From: Aradus depressus
Lineage: Eukaryota > Arthropoda > Insecta > Hemiptera > Aradidae
Direction: 5' to 3'
DNA length: 64,000 nt
NCBI GenBank assembly: GCA_963662175.1
Contig: OY759216.1
Location: 39,015,087-39,079,086 of the forward strand
The notes beneath the pieces are model-generated. The model had not been told where the DNA came from, did no database searches, and was given only the letters and a program-made list of their open reading frames with translations. A program made the translations under genes and the position numbers. Positions 23,122 through 36,707 of the stretch are shown piece after piece (position 1 is the stretch's first letter; the number at the start of each line of letters is the position of its first letter).

Positions 23122-26100
23122 ATGATTTCCAAAATATTATTGATTGCGATTGTTTTAACTATAGTCGAACCTCATATTTTTGGTAAGTTATTATATTTTT
23201 TTTCTGCTATATAAGGTTGTTTTTTTTCAACTAATAAGTACATAGTTACTTTGAATTCTTCAGACTATGAAGATACTTATGGAGATATAGGAATAACAAC
23301 AAAACTGGAACGTTCAGAGCAAGCTGTAAAAGATTTAATATATAGGCTTATCGGTGCTAGAAGTGTTGATTTCATTATTCAAATTCAACCAAATATTAAA
23401 GTTAATGGATTAGATTTATTTGAGGTAAGAAAAAAATATGTACCTAGTACTTAATTTTTTTTTCGGTATTGGTCTGCTAATCCCACGCATTCATTTTCAG
23501 TAGTTCATTAATCTTTTTAATAATATCGAAAATTTAACCCTGGAAAGTTAAGTACACTAAGGTTCAATCGATACCACAAAGTATCGATACTTTTACTAGG
23601 TGTATCGAAAAAACTTCCCATATTACTCAAGCATCGATATCTAAGGGTATCGATTGAATCTAATAGTTCGTTATAATTAATTTAAAAAAAATCTATTCTC
23701 CCCAAAATACACAACAAATTGAAAGATTGTGGGGATCCGCAAAATGGGGTAATAAAAAAAGAAGAGGGACTGACCGAAATTATGTTACATCATACTTGGC
23801 AGAAGAGTTTATGTGGCGGGAATGGGTTGGTGAAAAATACCATTTTTTTTTAAATATTAAAAGACATAAGTCATTTTATCAATATATTAGTGAAAATACA
23901 TGTTAAATATATGTAAATAAAGTATCAAATAGAAAATATTATGTTTTATTTAAAATGTAACCTTCCAAAAAAATGTAAAAATATCGCTGTCCGTCAAATA
24001 TGGACATATTTAAATATCGATATTGCAAAATCTATAAATAAGTGCCTGGGGTTAACAGACCGAAACTATCTTTTTTTATTCATTTTATTGATTAAAAGTT
24101 TTGAATTATTTGCAGACTGGAAAATATAACGATCTTATCAGGTTCCTTATTCCGAACTTTAAAAAGTATTTTTTTTATACATGTCTTTTTTAAATTTTCT
24201 CTGTAAAATCATGATCCTGATAACTTTATCGGTCAGGTAAACCTTACATAATTTCATTTGGAGCAACAGTTTGATCTAGTGGATTGTTATTTATATGTTA
24301 CTTTGTAACTGTTACTTTTCTTTCAGCAGTAACAGGCTGCTAATTAAATTAAGAAATAACAGACTTTATTAACAGAATAACTTATATATCGGGTTGTAAA
24401 GAAGGTTCTGTCCGAATTTCGGTAAAATTAAAAAAAAAATGTCTTTAGATTATAAAAAATATTTAATCTACAATGTATTCTCCATCAAGTTCCACTACCT
24501 TCAACCAAAGTCCCAGCATCTTATCAATCCCGGATACAAAAAAGCATGGATTTTTTTGACCGAAGAAAGCTTGTAATGCTGATTTCACCTCTTCAGTTGT
24601 TTTGAAATTCTTCCCCCTTACAAAATGATCAAGCGACCGAAAAAGGTGTTAATCTGATGGGGCTATCAGGTGAATAGGGAGGCTGAGGGAGGACTTCCCA
24701 ATCTAGACTCATGGTTTGCCGAGTGAGTTTGGATGTGTGAGGTCTGGCGTTGTCATGATGCAGAATAACACCTTTTCTGTTCACCAATGCGGGGTTTTTA
24801 ATACGTAAAGCCTCACTCAATTTGTCTAATCGTTGACAATAGACTTCTCCAGTAACCATTTGGTTAGGTTTTAACAGCTCAAAGTGGACCATACCTTGCC
24901 TATTCCACCAGACGCAAAGCAGCACCTTTTTTGGGTGCAACCCAACTTTTGGGGTAGGAACTGTTTTTTCTCGAAATCAGCCATTGTTTTCTCTTCTCTG
25001 GGTTTTCATAGAGAACTCATTTTTCGTCCCCAGTAATTATACGGTCCAAAAAAGGGGGTTGCATCTGTCGAGAAAGCAATGATGTACATAATATTATGGA
25101 AAGTCGCTGTTGTTTGTTCTTGAGTGAGAGACTATGAGGACCCATACTGCTTCTCTAAACGTTTTCCCAAGTGCTTAGAGGCGATTTCAAATTGTTGCAC
25201 GGGAACATTCGAACTTTTCTGCTAATTCCCTCAAAGTTTCACAGGATCGCTCTATACTACTTCTTTCAAGAAGTCATCGTCTATCACCTGAACGAGATGA
25301 ATCTGAAAGGCTGTAGCACCGTTGTGTAATTTTTCGAACCACCTACTGCACGTAGGTACACTCCTCTACCGCACCAGGATACACCGCACAAATGCTTTGA
25401 ACCGCAGCATTTGAATTGTTACCGCAATTAAATTCAAAAAGCATACAATGCTTCAAATGTTCTTTTGTCACTTCCATGTTGAGTATTGAATAACTGGTTT
25501 GAGATCATTTTGTTTTGTAAACAGGATTTAATACTCAGAACTGAAGTCAACATGATATGTCTTTTGAAAATTAACATAAACAAACACAAAGATGTAAACA
25601 ATTATTTTATTATGCCAATTTATTCTTAAATCGGACAGAACTTTATTGACAACCCATTATATATATTCACAATGAATACTAACTTTCACAGAGATCCTGT
25701 TTTTCTTTTTTCATGTTACTCACCGTCTGGCTATCTACTATTATGGTCAACGGAACAGTTATTCTGCTTTGCGTTGTGAATATAGAGTCAACAAACTGCT
25801 TCCAAAATCCTAATGAATTGGTTCGTAAATGATTTTAAATGTTCCAAAAGTTACAGGCTGCTACCTAAATTGAAAATAACAAACTTTAATAATAGGATGT
25901 CTTATCACAGTCTGTACTAACTTTGAGTAGAAATAACTTTTTTTTTTCTTTTTTTTCTCCTGCTACCTGCTATATTGTCACCAAGGCCAATCTCATATTC
26001 TGTTACTCCCTAAAAGTGTAGTAATAGTAATTTAATTTTAATCGTTATCAAAATAGAAAAATATAATTTTAGCACATTAACCACTAGTAATAAGGTGCTT

Positions 26101-29100
26101 AAAAAGAAATGGTGTTAAATACTGACTAATTTTGTAGTAACGAGATAAGTATCTGAAATCTTCTAACCAAAAGTAGACAAAAGCTATTATAGTAGTTTAT
26201 CAACTGAATATGTTATTTAAACGGTTATTTTAAAATAGCAGAAACAGGTGAAACAGCTACAAATAAATCGCGCTTTTGGCTTCTGTGGAACGAGGAAGGC
26301 TACATAGTTTGTAACGACACGATATACCCTCACTTCACTTACCATTTTAAAATGAACCTTCCGTACATTCTAGAATATCTTTGTAGAATACACGTATTAG
26401 GTGTAAGAAATAATACAACGAGACAGACACTGTTTTACTTATAATTGTTACAGATTTACAAGAGTGCATATGACAGAAATATTCACATAATAGGAAGCAG
26501 TGGAGTGGCTGCAGCATGGGGCTTTCATTATTATCTGAAAGAATTCTGCAACTGTCACGTTTCTTGGGATGGGGATCAGCTGAATTTACCTTCAGAATGG
26601 CCTACGGTTGATGTTGTTGTCCAAGCTAACGATTGGTAATCTCACTTAATAACATAACTTATAGAGAAAGATATTTATATATTATATCTGTTGGTGAAGG
26701 GCTACTTATAACAATAATATTGTCATTTAAACATTTGTCTGCCACGCAGAACTTGTTCTGAGTTCTTCTTGAATGATCTTGCACATAGGCATTCGGGACA
26801 TGTTAAAGCACTTTTGGGTAAAATAAAAAGAAGGCTAAACTCAGGAGTAAATCAGTAATGTGTCTATGTATTGTTTGTTTTTCCACGCCCTCCATAAGAC
26901 CCTAAATAGCTTAAGGGGTAGCGGGGGGGCCCAAAATATAAAATTAGTACTAGCTCTTCATGGTTGATCGAATTTTCATGAAATTCTACATTTGACTATG
27001 TGGCATCACAAAATTTTGAACGGAAGAGGGATTTTGGGGGTGGTCCAAGTTAGTGCTCTTTAACGGTTGATTAGATTTCCATTCCACATGTTGCAACCCT
27101 AGAAGCCCAGTTTAACTATAGGTTATGTGGTACCTATCTCAAGATGTTGAACGGGATGAGGATTTGTGGGCGTGCCAATATAAAATGAGTGCTCGCTTGA
27201 CAATGTTGCTCGGATTCTCATATAGCATCCATTATAAGCCCGGTACAATAAGCATCTCAACAACTGCCTGCCTCGTTTCAGCTTTCCATGTATTGGATAA
27301 ATAATACTCCACTTCTACGGCTTCAAAATCATTGAAAATTTCAAGTTATTTCTAAAATCCTCAACTTACACTTTGGCAGATGTAGTCTTCATAATCACAA
27401 CAACAAATAAATTTCATCAAAATTGGTTAAGTGGTTGCTGAAATAAGCAATTTGGAAAGAGAAAATTAAATCTATTTAACATTTGATATCAAAATATCAA
27501 ATGTAGAATTATTATAAGCCCATGTCCTTACTTTTTTTTTCACTTTGTTTTTATTTTACGATTTTTATGAATTGATTTATACATATGCATTTTAAAAAAA
27601 AGTTACTAGAAAGTTTTGTTTGTTATTAGTTAATTTTTAATTATTCAAGTATATGAAGTTCGACTTTCGGCCGATATGCTTATATAGCTAGTGTAATGCA
27701 ATAACAATTACAAATCATATCTATGTAATTCGATTACAATGCTACGTATATCATACCCAACTCTGCTCTGCCAGGCTGTGTACTGGCGACATGTAATTTT
27801 TCTATTGCAGGTTCCGCTACTACCAGAACGTGTGTACGATGAGCTACAGTTTTGTGTGGTGGAAGTGGGACCGATGGGAGAGGGAACTAGATTGGATGGC
27901 TCTGAACGGCTTCAACCTAGCGTTGGCCTTCACCGGCCAGGAAGAGATATGGACCAGGGTCTATCTCAGACTGGGGCTTACCTCTCAGGAGATGAGTGAA
28001 CACTTCAGTGGACCTGCCTTCTTCAGTTGGTAAGCATAGGGCAACAGAAATCGTTATATATAGGCTGTCTCCGTCCATTCAAGATAAACAATGAGGAGTT
28101 CGTAGCAATATAATTGTAATGAGTTCGAAAAAAATCCTTGAATGAAAATTTTCTTGCAGGAATCGGATGGGTAATGTGAGAGGGTGGGGAGGACCCCCGT
28201 CAAAAGAATGGATAAATCAAAGTGTTCAACTACAGAAGAAGATACTGAAGAGGATGAGGGACCTGGGTATCACTCCAGTGTTGCCAGCTTTTTCTGGATA
28301 TGTCCCTAGAGCATTTGAAAGGTAATATTTCCAAAGAGGGGGGGGGGGGGAGAAGAATTCGAAATGGAAGAAAACCTTAAATTTGGTTTAGCATCTGATC
28401 GATTGTTTCATGTTTCAACTTTCGAATACCTAGTCAATCTAGAAAAAAACTGAAACAATTCATAGTTCAATTCATAAATGAAGCCAATTAGATAATTATG
28501 ATATGTTCTTATGAACAATTCTAACTATTGATGTGTACCTACATCTTATCTACTGAAGTTCAGGTAGTCAGAAACTAATTTTCATTGATTATTATATTGA
28601 TATTGTTTATCTTTGCAGGCTTTTTCCAAACAGTAGTTTAACACTTCTTCCAAAATGGAATAATTTTTCTGATGAATATTGCTGGTAAGAATTTTATTTT
28701 TTACTTTTTCTTATAAATCCGAAAAAATATTAATTTTCTGAAAATATGATTCTCTATTTTCTTTAACGATTTTTTCACTCGGAGTGAATATCCAGAGACA
28801 TAAATTTGTTAAAAAGACGGACAGCATTATTTTTACTGAGGTCATTTATTTCATTCTTCTCGAACTTTCTTCTTATAACATTTTTTTATGAAAGGTTAAT
28901 ATAAATAAATAAAGTTATGAATGCTTAATACAAATAAAGTTAAGAGTATGCAAGTTTGCTTGTATGTATGTTCCCGCATACAAATATTGATGAAATACTC
29001 AGGGTTTCTTCTAGGTGACGAGATAAAGGATAGGCTCCTTGGTGTTACCTGAAGGTTTTGGGGGCTACTGTAGAGGGAGTGCGCCTCATTTTTTTAAATT

Positions 29101-32100
29101 ATTTTTTGGGGAGGGGCCCCTAAGAAATGTGATGGGGCGAGGAGGGACTATGGTTGGTGGGGAGTTTAATGTTGCTTTTTTAAAAGTTATTGGGGAGGGG
29201 AGGTTGGATAGATAAAGCTTTTTATTCTTTATTCGGGTATCGCGCGGAATGAGCTTCAAGTAAAATAACAACTCAAAGGTCATCCCGGGCAATGCCAGGT
29301 AATCTGCTAATATATATTACAGATAATAAATAAATAACTAGTAGATACAAATCGCGGTTTTAGTAGTACATTTTTGACGATGCTTCTGTTTATGAGAAAT
29401 CTAATTAAAGAAAAATAAAATAAAAAACTTACAGTTACAATCTACTGATTTACATAATTTTTCACATGCTATAGTAGTCATAAGAATAACTATAGTTTAG
29501 TGTAAGACATATAAAAATTGAAATTATTTTTATTGATCCTTTATTTTATTATCTTGGTTCCAGCCCTTATCTGCTGTCTCCCGAAGACCCACTTTTCCAG
29601 AAAGTTGGCTCCATTTTTTTAAAAGAGGTAATATTCTCAGGAAAGCAATCTACCTATAACTTTCGGACCGCATGTGTTTACTTATCATCAAAGTCAATGA
29701 GCATCAACATACCTAAAAAAAATTATGATTAATACAGTTATTTAGGCTTAACTTCCTTGTGTGTGTGAGCTCTCTACCATCATTTTCAAACTCCAAATAC
29801 ATATGTATTTTCTTAGAAACAATACACATTTTATTTATTATTAATATGTAGGTATGTATACATTTTAGTATATAAATGAATTTGGAACGAATCATATATA
29901 CAACTGCGACACTTTCACTGAAATGACACCTTCCTCAGGAGATCCTGAATATCTGAGAAGTATTGGAAAATCAGTATACGATTCTATGACTGCTGAAGAT
30001 CCGAAGGCTATTTGGTAATAAATAAAAGAATTAATTTTTAATTTTACTAACTCTCTGAAGCGGGAAAAAATCTCCCCATTTCCTTAAAGGTAAAAACGTT
30101 GTGAAGAACTTGCGTAACAAGCAATTGAACGCATCTCATTGGTTTTATTATGATTAATTAACAATCAGTAACTAATTATTTTAGTTGCTATTTATCCGAA
30201 TCGCGGGCCATCAAGGTGCATCTTTGTGTAAGATTTTAAGTCTCTGAGACAAATGTATATTGTCAAACGTTTTGCGAACACATTCAAAAACAAGTTTTTT
30301 GCCTTGTGCAAGATATTAATCATCGTGTCAAGAATTTGATAGCCTACTTAACATGATCTAAAATTATTTATTTTTCGATAAATAAAAAATTATAATCCTA
30401 ATTATTAGTTACTATATCATTTTGGGTTCAGACTATTTTCTACACAACTGTGGATGCAAAAACAGCAGATCACTTTTCAATAATCAAATAAATGAAAGTG
30501 TGAAACAGGCTTTAGGTTGGCCAGTGCACAATCATCAAAATTAAATATATTCCTATTCTCCCTACAATATCACAGCTTTTTTTGATCAGTTATCTTTCGT
30601 ACAAGCCTCGAATTACCCAATCTAGCGGATATTCAAATTGAAAATAAATTAAAACCCAAGTGTTACATTTTGTACCTACATGGAATTTTGTCAATTAAAA
30701 TATGTAGTTCTACTTTATTTAAATCAAATACTTACCAACAAAAAAACTTATTAAAAAAATAAATAATATAATAAGTTTAGAATTATGTTGACAATATCGC
30801 AGGATGCTTCAAGGGTGGATATTTGGAAATGATGCAAGCCTTCTGAACCCCTAACCGTTCTGATCTCTTCTAACTTCTGTTCCAAAAGTAATTAAATTAT
30901 TTTTTTCCAGGATACTTCAGGGTTGGTTATTTAAATATGACCTCTTTTGGACAAAAAGACGGGCGGAAGCGTTACTAACATCTGTAAATAGAGTGAGTTT
31001 TACCCTGAAAAAATAAAATAAATAAGCAATTGAGAAGATTACACTAACATAAAAATAACATTGTATGCATGGCATGAATTACAAAAATTAACTATGCTGA
31101 TTAATGTGCATGTCTCAGGGCTTGCAAGCTTATAATATTTACATGGGCGCTCGTAGAGAGTGGGGAGAGGGGGCACGTTCCCTCCTCTTCAGAATTTTGA
31201 AGAACAATCACGTTTTAATTCCTGATCTCGAAGTATTTTCATCATCATGTAATAGTTTAGATAAAAAAAAATGTAAATAAAACATTAAACTTCGAGTTGG
31301 TTCAAACTCCGGTAAGGTATATTTAATTCTGGCTGAACCCTTGGACAACTTCTGCGGGCACCTAATATTTAGCCCTAGAAAATTTTGAGGATCCGCGATA
31401 CTACGTTTTCTTCTTGTTAGTTATGGTGACTTATGCCCGGGCTTTAACAACGAGGTCATATCGCCTACAACCAGAACGCTCTGGTGGATATGAACACGAC
31501 TCTACTATGGGAGTCCTAAATGTTGACTGCTCACCTAGGAGTGAAACGAGTTCCTGACATCGTACAGGCTGAAGGTATTGTCACTTTCCAGATAAAAAAC
31601 TTAAGAACCTCGGCCGGATTTTAATCCCGCGATTTTGACCTCAGTAAGCAGGCAGACTACCGACGCCCTCATTTTCTTTTTTAGTATAAAGGCCGTATTT
31701 TTATTCTACTAAAGACTCAAGACGCAATTGGTGTCTCACGGGATCTTCTATGGCGAGGAAGGAATGGCAGACTAGGTCGGATATCTTGCATAGTACACAA
31801 CCGTGAGGTACTGGGAGTTTATCTTATAAGTGTGCCGTATGGCATATATGATATCTTAAATGCAAGATGGTTGCAAAATTGGGCCAAATTTACGCATTAA
31901 AGAACAACTACCAACCTATTAAACTCCTCAAATTCACAGGGGAAAATGTTAATCCTAGACTTACAAGCCGAAGCTTTGCCTCACTATAGAAGAATGGATT
32001 CATTTTTCGGCCAACCGTTCATCTGGTGTATGTTACATAATTTTGGAGGTACGCTTGGCTTACACGGTTCAGCCTCCATCATTAATGAGGTAATTTTTAA

Positions 32101-35100
32101 AGTTAATCATTTGAAACGTTTAGCAGTAAGCATAAAATATTTTTCTCAAACCATTTAGCTTTAACTACACATGCATATAGTTTATTAAGATACGGAGGGG
32201 GGAAAAAAGCTTTATGCTCAACTGAGCTTAAATAATCCGTTAACGTTTATTTGAGTACATACTGCAGAAGTATCATACCAAGTTCCAGAATAACAAATTA
32301 CTTTCATTTATTAGGAAATATTCAAAGCCAGGGAAATGGAAAATACGACAATGGTCGGAACAGGACTCACCCCTGAAGGAATAAACCAAAATTATGTTAT
32401 TTATGATTTAATGTCAGACATGGGATGGGCAGGAGAGCCATTCCATCTAAAAGAGTGGTAAGATTTCATAATTTTCTTATTAATTAATGTTGTTAGTTTA
32501 ATGCCAGAAACAATTATTTAAAATTAGCTCAATACTTTAAAATGATTATTTTTAGGTTTAAAAAATATGCTACCAGACGTTACGGTGAAGAAAACACACA
32601 TGCATCATTAGCTTGGGAATATTTAAAGGTAAATGTATATAGAACTTCCTTGTTAGACCAGTATGTTAATAATTATTATAATCACTCATTATTCGCGGTT
32701 TTGTATGAGGGCGGATTAAAGACGGAATATGAAAATAATAATTATTGGTTCCCTTGATTTTTAATGTTGCTTGGGCAAATAGAGATGTTTTAATCATTAG
32801 TGCCTTGAGGGGTTGTTAGTTAGGGTCATTCGTACTAGAGATGTACATTACTCGTGATTCACCGACGACGTTTTACCATATCGGTTGTTTTATTTATTCT
32901 GTACAATGCGCAGATTAGTCATATTAATTGTGTTTCTGAGGCTGATATTTTTGTACTAGCTTCTGAAAATATGACATTCTTTCTATGCACCAGTATGATA
33001 AGTATATTTTGTTATATATCGTATCTATCTCAACACTCTATCTGAGATCTGCTGAACACAGTATCTCTACCAAATATAGGTTACATCCAAAACGTTCTAT
33101 GCGTTACAATTTAAACATTACTTTGAACTATTTCCTATAGAAAGTTGTTATACATTAAATTGAGATATTACAGTCTCAGATATGATACGTATACGTGAAG
33201 ATTCTTAATCGGGGAATCTGTTAATGCTTTACAGTCGGGTTGGTCAACATTTTATGCTTTCGGCTACATGTATGTATAAGATTCTTTATTGCGGAAGTCG
33301 TGCATATCATATCGTTTATGTATGCGTTTTCGAGATATTGGTACTGCTGGATTCTTTTTCAATTCTCGCTATTTTCTAATAAAATTAATACATTACTCTT
33401 AAATAGAAATTTATTTTTCACTCTGCTGTCTATGTTATGTAATGTAAATCCAAAAGAAAAAAAAAATGTTGACCCTCCCATCGATTGTTTTAGTGTAGCA
33501 GTACAGGTTCTGCTGTCGCATGCATGTATAAAACCATCTTATTTCCGATGTTAGACAATACAAGCTATTATCGATAGTAACTATCTTGTCGACATTATGG
33601 GTACCACCATACTATATTAGAATATATTTTAGTAGAGATTTTTTTCAGAACTATATCTCATTCAAGTATTTTTTTTGCAGAATACAGTTTATAGTTACAA
33701 CAGCACGCTTGGAGTGAAAGCCAAATATATTGTGGTTTGTCATCCGACGTTACGTCTTACACCAATTGTAAGTTTCTCTCTCTTTGAGATTTTTCTTTCA
33801 ATTTAGCCGTATTTACATCATAATTTCATTCATGATTCGTAAGTTTGTCCCCTGGGCCAGATTTAGGATAGAGCAGGGACACTTAATTAAATGTAAAAAA
33901 TAATTTGGAATAATGGAGTGAACATCCTTTTTAGTTTCTTGTTCCAATATTATTCTAAATTACCCTATAAATAATAAAAACTAGGCTAACTTATCAAGTT
34001 TTAAGACGATTGCTTCCTTTCTGCCTTGTCTTCTACTAATTATAAATGTTTATAAAAAAACAGATTTGGTATAATGTGACCGATATACAAGAAGCTTGGA
34101 ACCAATTACTGATTGCTGCGTCACAAATGAAAAATATTACAGAAACGTTTCGGGTAGATTTGGTTGATGTTACCAGACAAGCTCTACAGCTGAAAATAGA
34201 CGACAAATATGGAATAATCGTGGAAGCTTGGAAGCAGAAAAATATTCCTGTATTTCAGTACGTACGCAAATCCTAATACAGTCTTTCAAGTTGGATAATA
34301 TTACTTAATACATTTTTTTTGTTTTTTATAAGGAAAGAAACCAAATTATTTCTGGATATCTTTGACGATTTAGACACAATTTTGGCTACTAATGAGAAAT
34401 TTCTCTTGGGAAAATGGATTAATGCTGCCAAAGATTCTGCGATGACATCACTTGTGAGCGTGTTTGTCTGTTTACATTAAAGGTAAAAACCTTATATCAC
34501 ATTCATATATTGACAGAAAAAATACAAAATTCCCATCTTTCAGGAAAGAAAAATATTTGAAAAAAATGCAAGGAATCAAATAACGATTTGGGGACCAAAT
34601 GGAGAAATTAAAGATTATGCCAACAAACAATGGTCAGGTAAGTGCAGATCTTCCCCTCTTCCTAAGTTTTCCTTAAGCATATTCTGAAAAGTCGATCGTT
34701 TCGCAGTAAATAATAAGACTTAATTAATTTTTTAGAGTATTTCTTCTCATTTGAATAATCAGATTGTTCTGACCATGTCACATTTCGGCATAACAGTATC
34801 TTTCGACATGGGCCACTATCCATTGCAATGTCAATCTTATGTCCCTCCCTCTGCCTTAATAAGTCTAAATGATCTAGGTACATAATATGGTTTAAGTACA
34901 CATTTTTCACTTGATCGTGGTTTGAAATCAACCACAGATTAGCCTTCAGACTTCCCAAAATATATCTATTTTATTTTTGTTGACGGTTAACCATTATGGG
35001 GTTATCAAAGGTTTTGTGATAAATTTAAAAAAAATGTATAACCGAAAAATGTAAATGTAATAGTATAAATGTTGCTCAATCAAACAGCTTCTTAACACAC

Positions 35101-36681
35101 CTTCGTGTTTGATTGAGCAAAATTTGGATATTGTCTACCATACATGATAAACATTTTATAAATTAATCACAAAAGTATTGATAATGTCTTAATGGCGAAA
35201 CGTCAACAAAAATAAAATACTGGTCTCAAATCAAGGATATTATTCTTCCTCAACCTCAAAAAACACATTTTTGTACAAGATTTGTATTGGTTTAATAAAT
35301 TGTCCTGGTTTAAGGTCTCAAAATTCATATTTTTGACACTTTTCAGTTAAATTCTAGATATTCACTATTATAATCAAACGAGTTTAAGATATTTTATTGT
35401 AACTGTCTTAATCAAAAGTTACCTTCCTAATATCTATAATTATCTAACGGAGACATAACAAAATAATAATTATTGTTTCTATGCTACATTTAATTATTTT
35501 CCCCGACAACAGATTATGAAACTGTTATAACTAGGATAAGCTACGTACTCTAGGAGTCAAGGGTTCAGCAGGTCCCTTTGGCATCTCAGCCTGCCACTGG
35601 GGTTGGTCGATAGTGACTCCTGTTCGTGCATATGTGCTATGTTCAGGTCAGTCTGTAGTGTTTTGTTAGAAATGTCATGTGGATTTTGCTTGTAGTTTGC
35701 CTATGTGCGTTTTCTCTGCCTAATCCTATAGTTATATGCGTCCATATCGGTTTCAATAATGTCTTCTATAGCGTGACTTTTTTGTTCAGTCAGGGTGTTG
35801 ATCAATGTCCAATGATTGTTTTAAATAGACGGAATCGTCGTTTCAACTCTGTCTTTCTCAGACGAATGTGAGGTCCTCAAGTCAGTCATCGGATCAAGTA
35901 CAGGCCGAAATACCGCACTGGATTAGAAAACTGAATGGCACATTCTCGATATGTCGAGCGAATGTTATATCCGAGAATAAAGTCAACAGTTAGTGACTTC
36001 GAAACACCATTTGTGTGTCCAGTCTGTTATAGAGACGAAATATGTTTGAAGATTTGTAGTGGCTTGTGAAGCATAAGAGTGTGAAGGTAGTATGACTGTG
36101 TCGTCTGTGAATGTGGTGAGGTTTTCGGGCACCTATCAAATTAATAATCTCATTTTTATTTTAATAGACAGATGAATATTTATTTTATACATTTAGGGTT
36201 AATGAGAGACTACTACAAACCACGCTGGAAAGTTTTCTTTGCTTCTCTCAACCTGTCCCTGTACGATATAAAGCCATTCAACCAGAGCGAAGTGACCAGA
36301 CAAATATTTACCTACATAGAACAACCATTCACTTACAACAACCATCTCTATCCGGATACGAGCACAGGTATTCTACAAATAGTTATATCTGTTGTTCATC
36401 TTTTAGAAAGAAGAAGATCTAGATAAGCAAAAATAAATTATATGAAAGTTATAGTAATATATGAGTGTACAACAACAATGGCTTCCAAATTAGTTTATAT
36501 ATCTTCGCACAATGTTAATTTTTTATATTAACTTTTCAAAGTTAATTGTTTTGATTGAATGTCTTGCAATTTTTAATGTTTAAAAAAATCTTATCTATAC
36601 AATAATCAAAAATTATCTTCTTTTCCAGGTGATACAGTACTTCTATCAAATAAGTTCTACAAAAAATGGCAAAATTTGTAA
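23122..36681 (+). CDS. Alpha-N-acetylglucosaminidase (NAGLU, GH89), copy 2, diverged
   Basis: Exons: 23122-23182, 23264-23424, 26454-26635, 27811-28029, 28160-28321, 28619-28684, 29564-29627, 29869-30014, 30911-30992 (9b), 31940-32089, 32315-32457, 32556-32628, 33681-33767, 34064-34257, 34333-34453, 34544-34637, 36197-36367, 36629-36681. Phases agree, giving 742 aa (one codon lost in 9b). It is open throughout, with the same signal peptide as copy 1. By eye there are about 30 amino acid replacements from copy 1 against somewhat fewer silent changes, so constraint looks relaxed. Notable changes are DTFNEM to DTFTEM (Asn to Thr next to predicted acid/base Glu323), LPAFAGY to LPAFSGY, and six replacements in exon 13, one creating an Asn-Ser-Thr glycosylation sequon. 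The predicted nucleophile in TPEG (Glu452) is kept. It may be an active variant, a pseudoenzyme or an early pseudogene. Confidence 0.93.
23510..23905 (+). mobile_element. Merlin-type transposon fragment, C-terminal part (NAGLU copy 2, intron 2)
   Basis: The plus strand reads [20 protein letters not shown], then [16 protein letters not shown], ending ISENTC and stop. The IExxWG and SYLxEFMWRE patterns are typical of the end of Merlin/ISXO2-like (IS1016-type) transposases. Copy 1 keeps a different, N-terminal portion at 6515-7075. ATCGAT-rich inverted motifs lie just to the left (23560-23660). Confidence 0.65.
24390..25657 (-). mobile_element. Degenerate mariner transposon (copy 2 only)
   Basis: About 1.27 kb, the usual full length, with end repeats GGGTTGTAAAGAAGGTTCTG and an inverted partner ending GACAACCC, flanked by TA-rich sequence. 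The minus strand starts [16 protein letters not shown] (about 25478). The part 24940-24629 gives [26 protein letters not shown] and PPYSPDS, the mariner DD34D signature. Frameshifts and stops show it is inactive. Copy 1 intron 2 has no insertion here (near 7365). Confidence 0.85.
28785..28840 (+). pseudogene. Broken candidate exon 7a in NAGLU copy 2
   Basis: Counterpart of 11581-11632. A 4-base insertion creates TAA at 28801-28803 and shifts the frame, so it cannot be a functional alternative exon. Confidence 0.5.
30803..30887 (+). pseudogene. Decayed exon 9a in NAGLU copy 2
   Basis: Counterpart of 14604-14688. A 1-base insertion (GATGAAGCC became GATGCAAGCC) leads to TAA at 30852-30854. A compensating 1-base deletion follows, keeping 85 nt. 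The donor has weakened from GTAAGT to GTAATT. The 23-nt gap to 9b is kept. Its use would truncate the protein in the middle of the catalytic domain. Confidence 0.85.
30911..30992 (+). CDS. NAGLU copy 2, exon 9b (only usable version)
   Basis: Eighty-two nt. Same phases as copy 1 9b, with one Leu codon deleted ([19 protein letters not shown]) and His to Tyr. Acceptor TTTTTTCCAG and donor GTGAGT are intact. Retention of this version, with loss of 9a, fixes copy 2 to the basic-loop isoform. Confidence 0.9.
31405..31670 (-). repeat. tRNA-derived SINE in intron 9 of NAGLU copy 2
   Basis: Partner of 15225-15560, with an internal deletion that removed the CGCTTAACGTCCCATC block. Confidence 0.7.
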
Positions 36682-36701
36682 ATAATGTCATTCGCTGCCC
36701 T

Positions 36702-36707
36702 AATAAA
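36702..36707 (+). terminator. Poly(A) signal of NAGLU copy 2
   Basis: AATAAA at the same distance (21 bases) from the stop codon as in copy 1. Confidence 0.7.
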
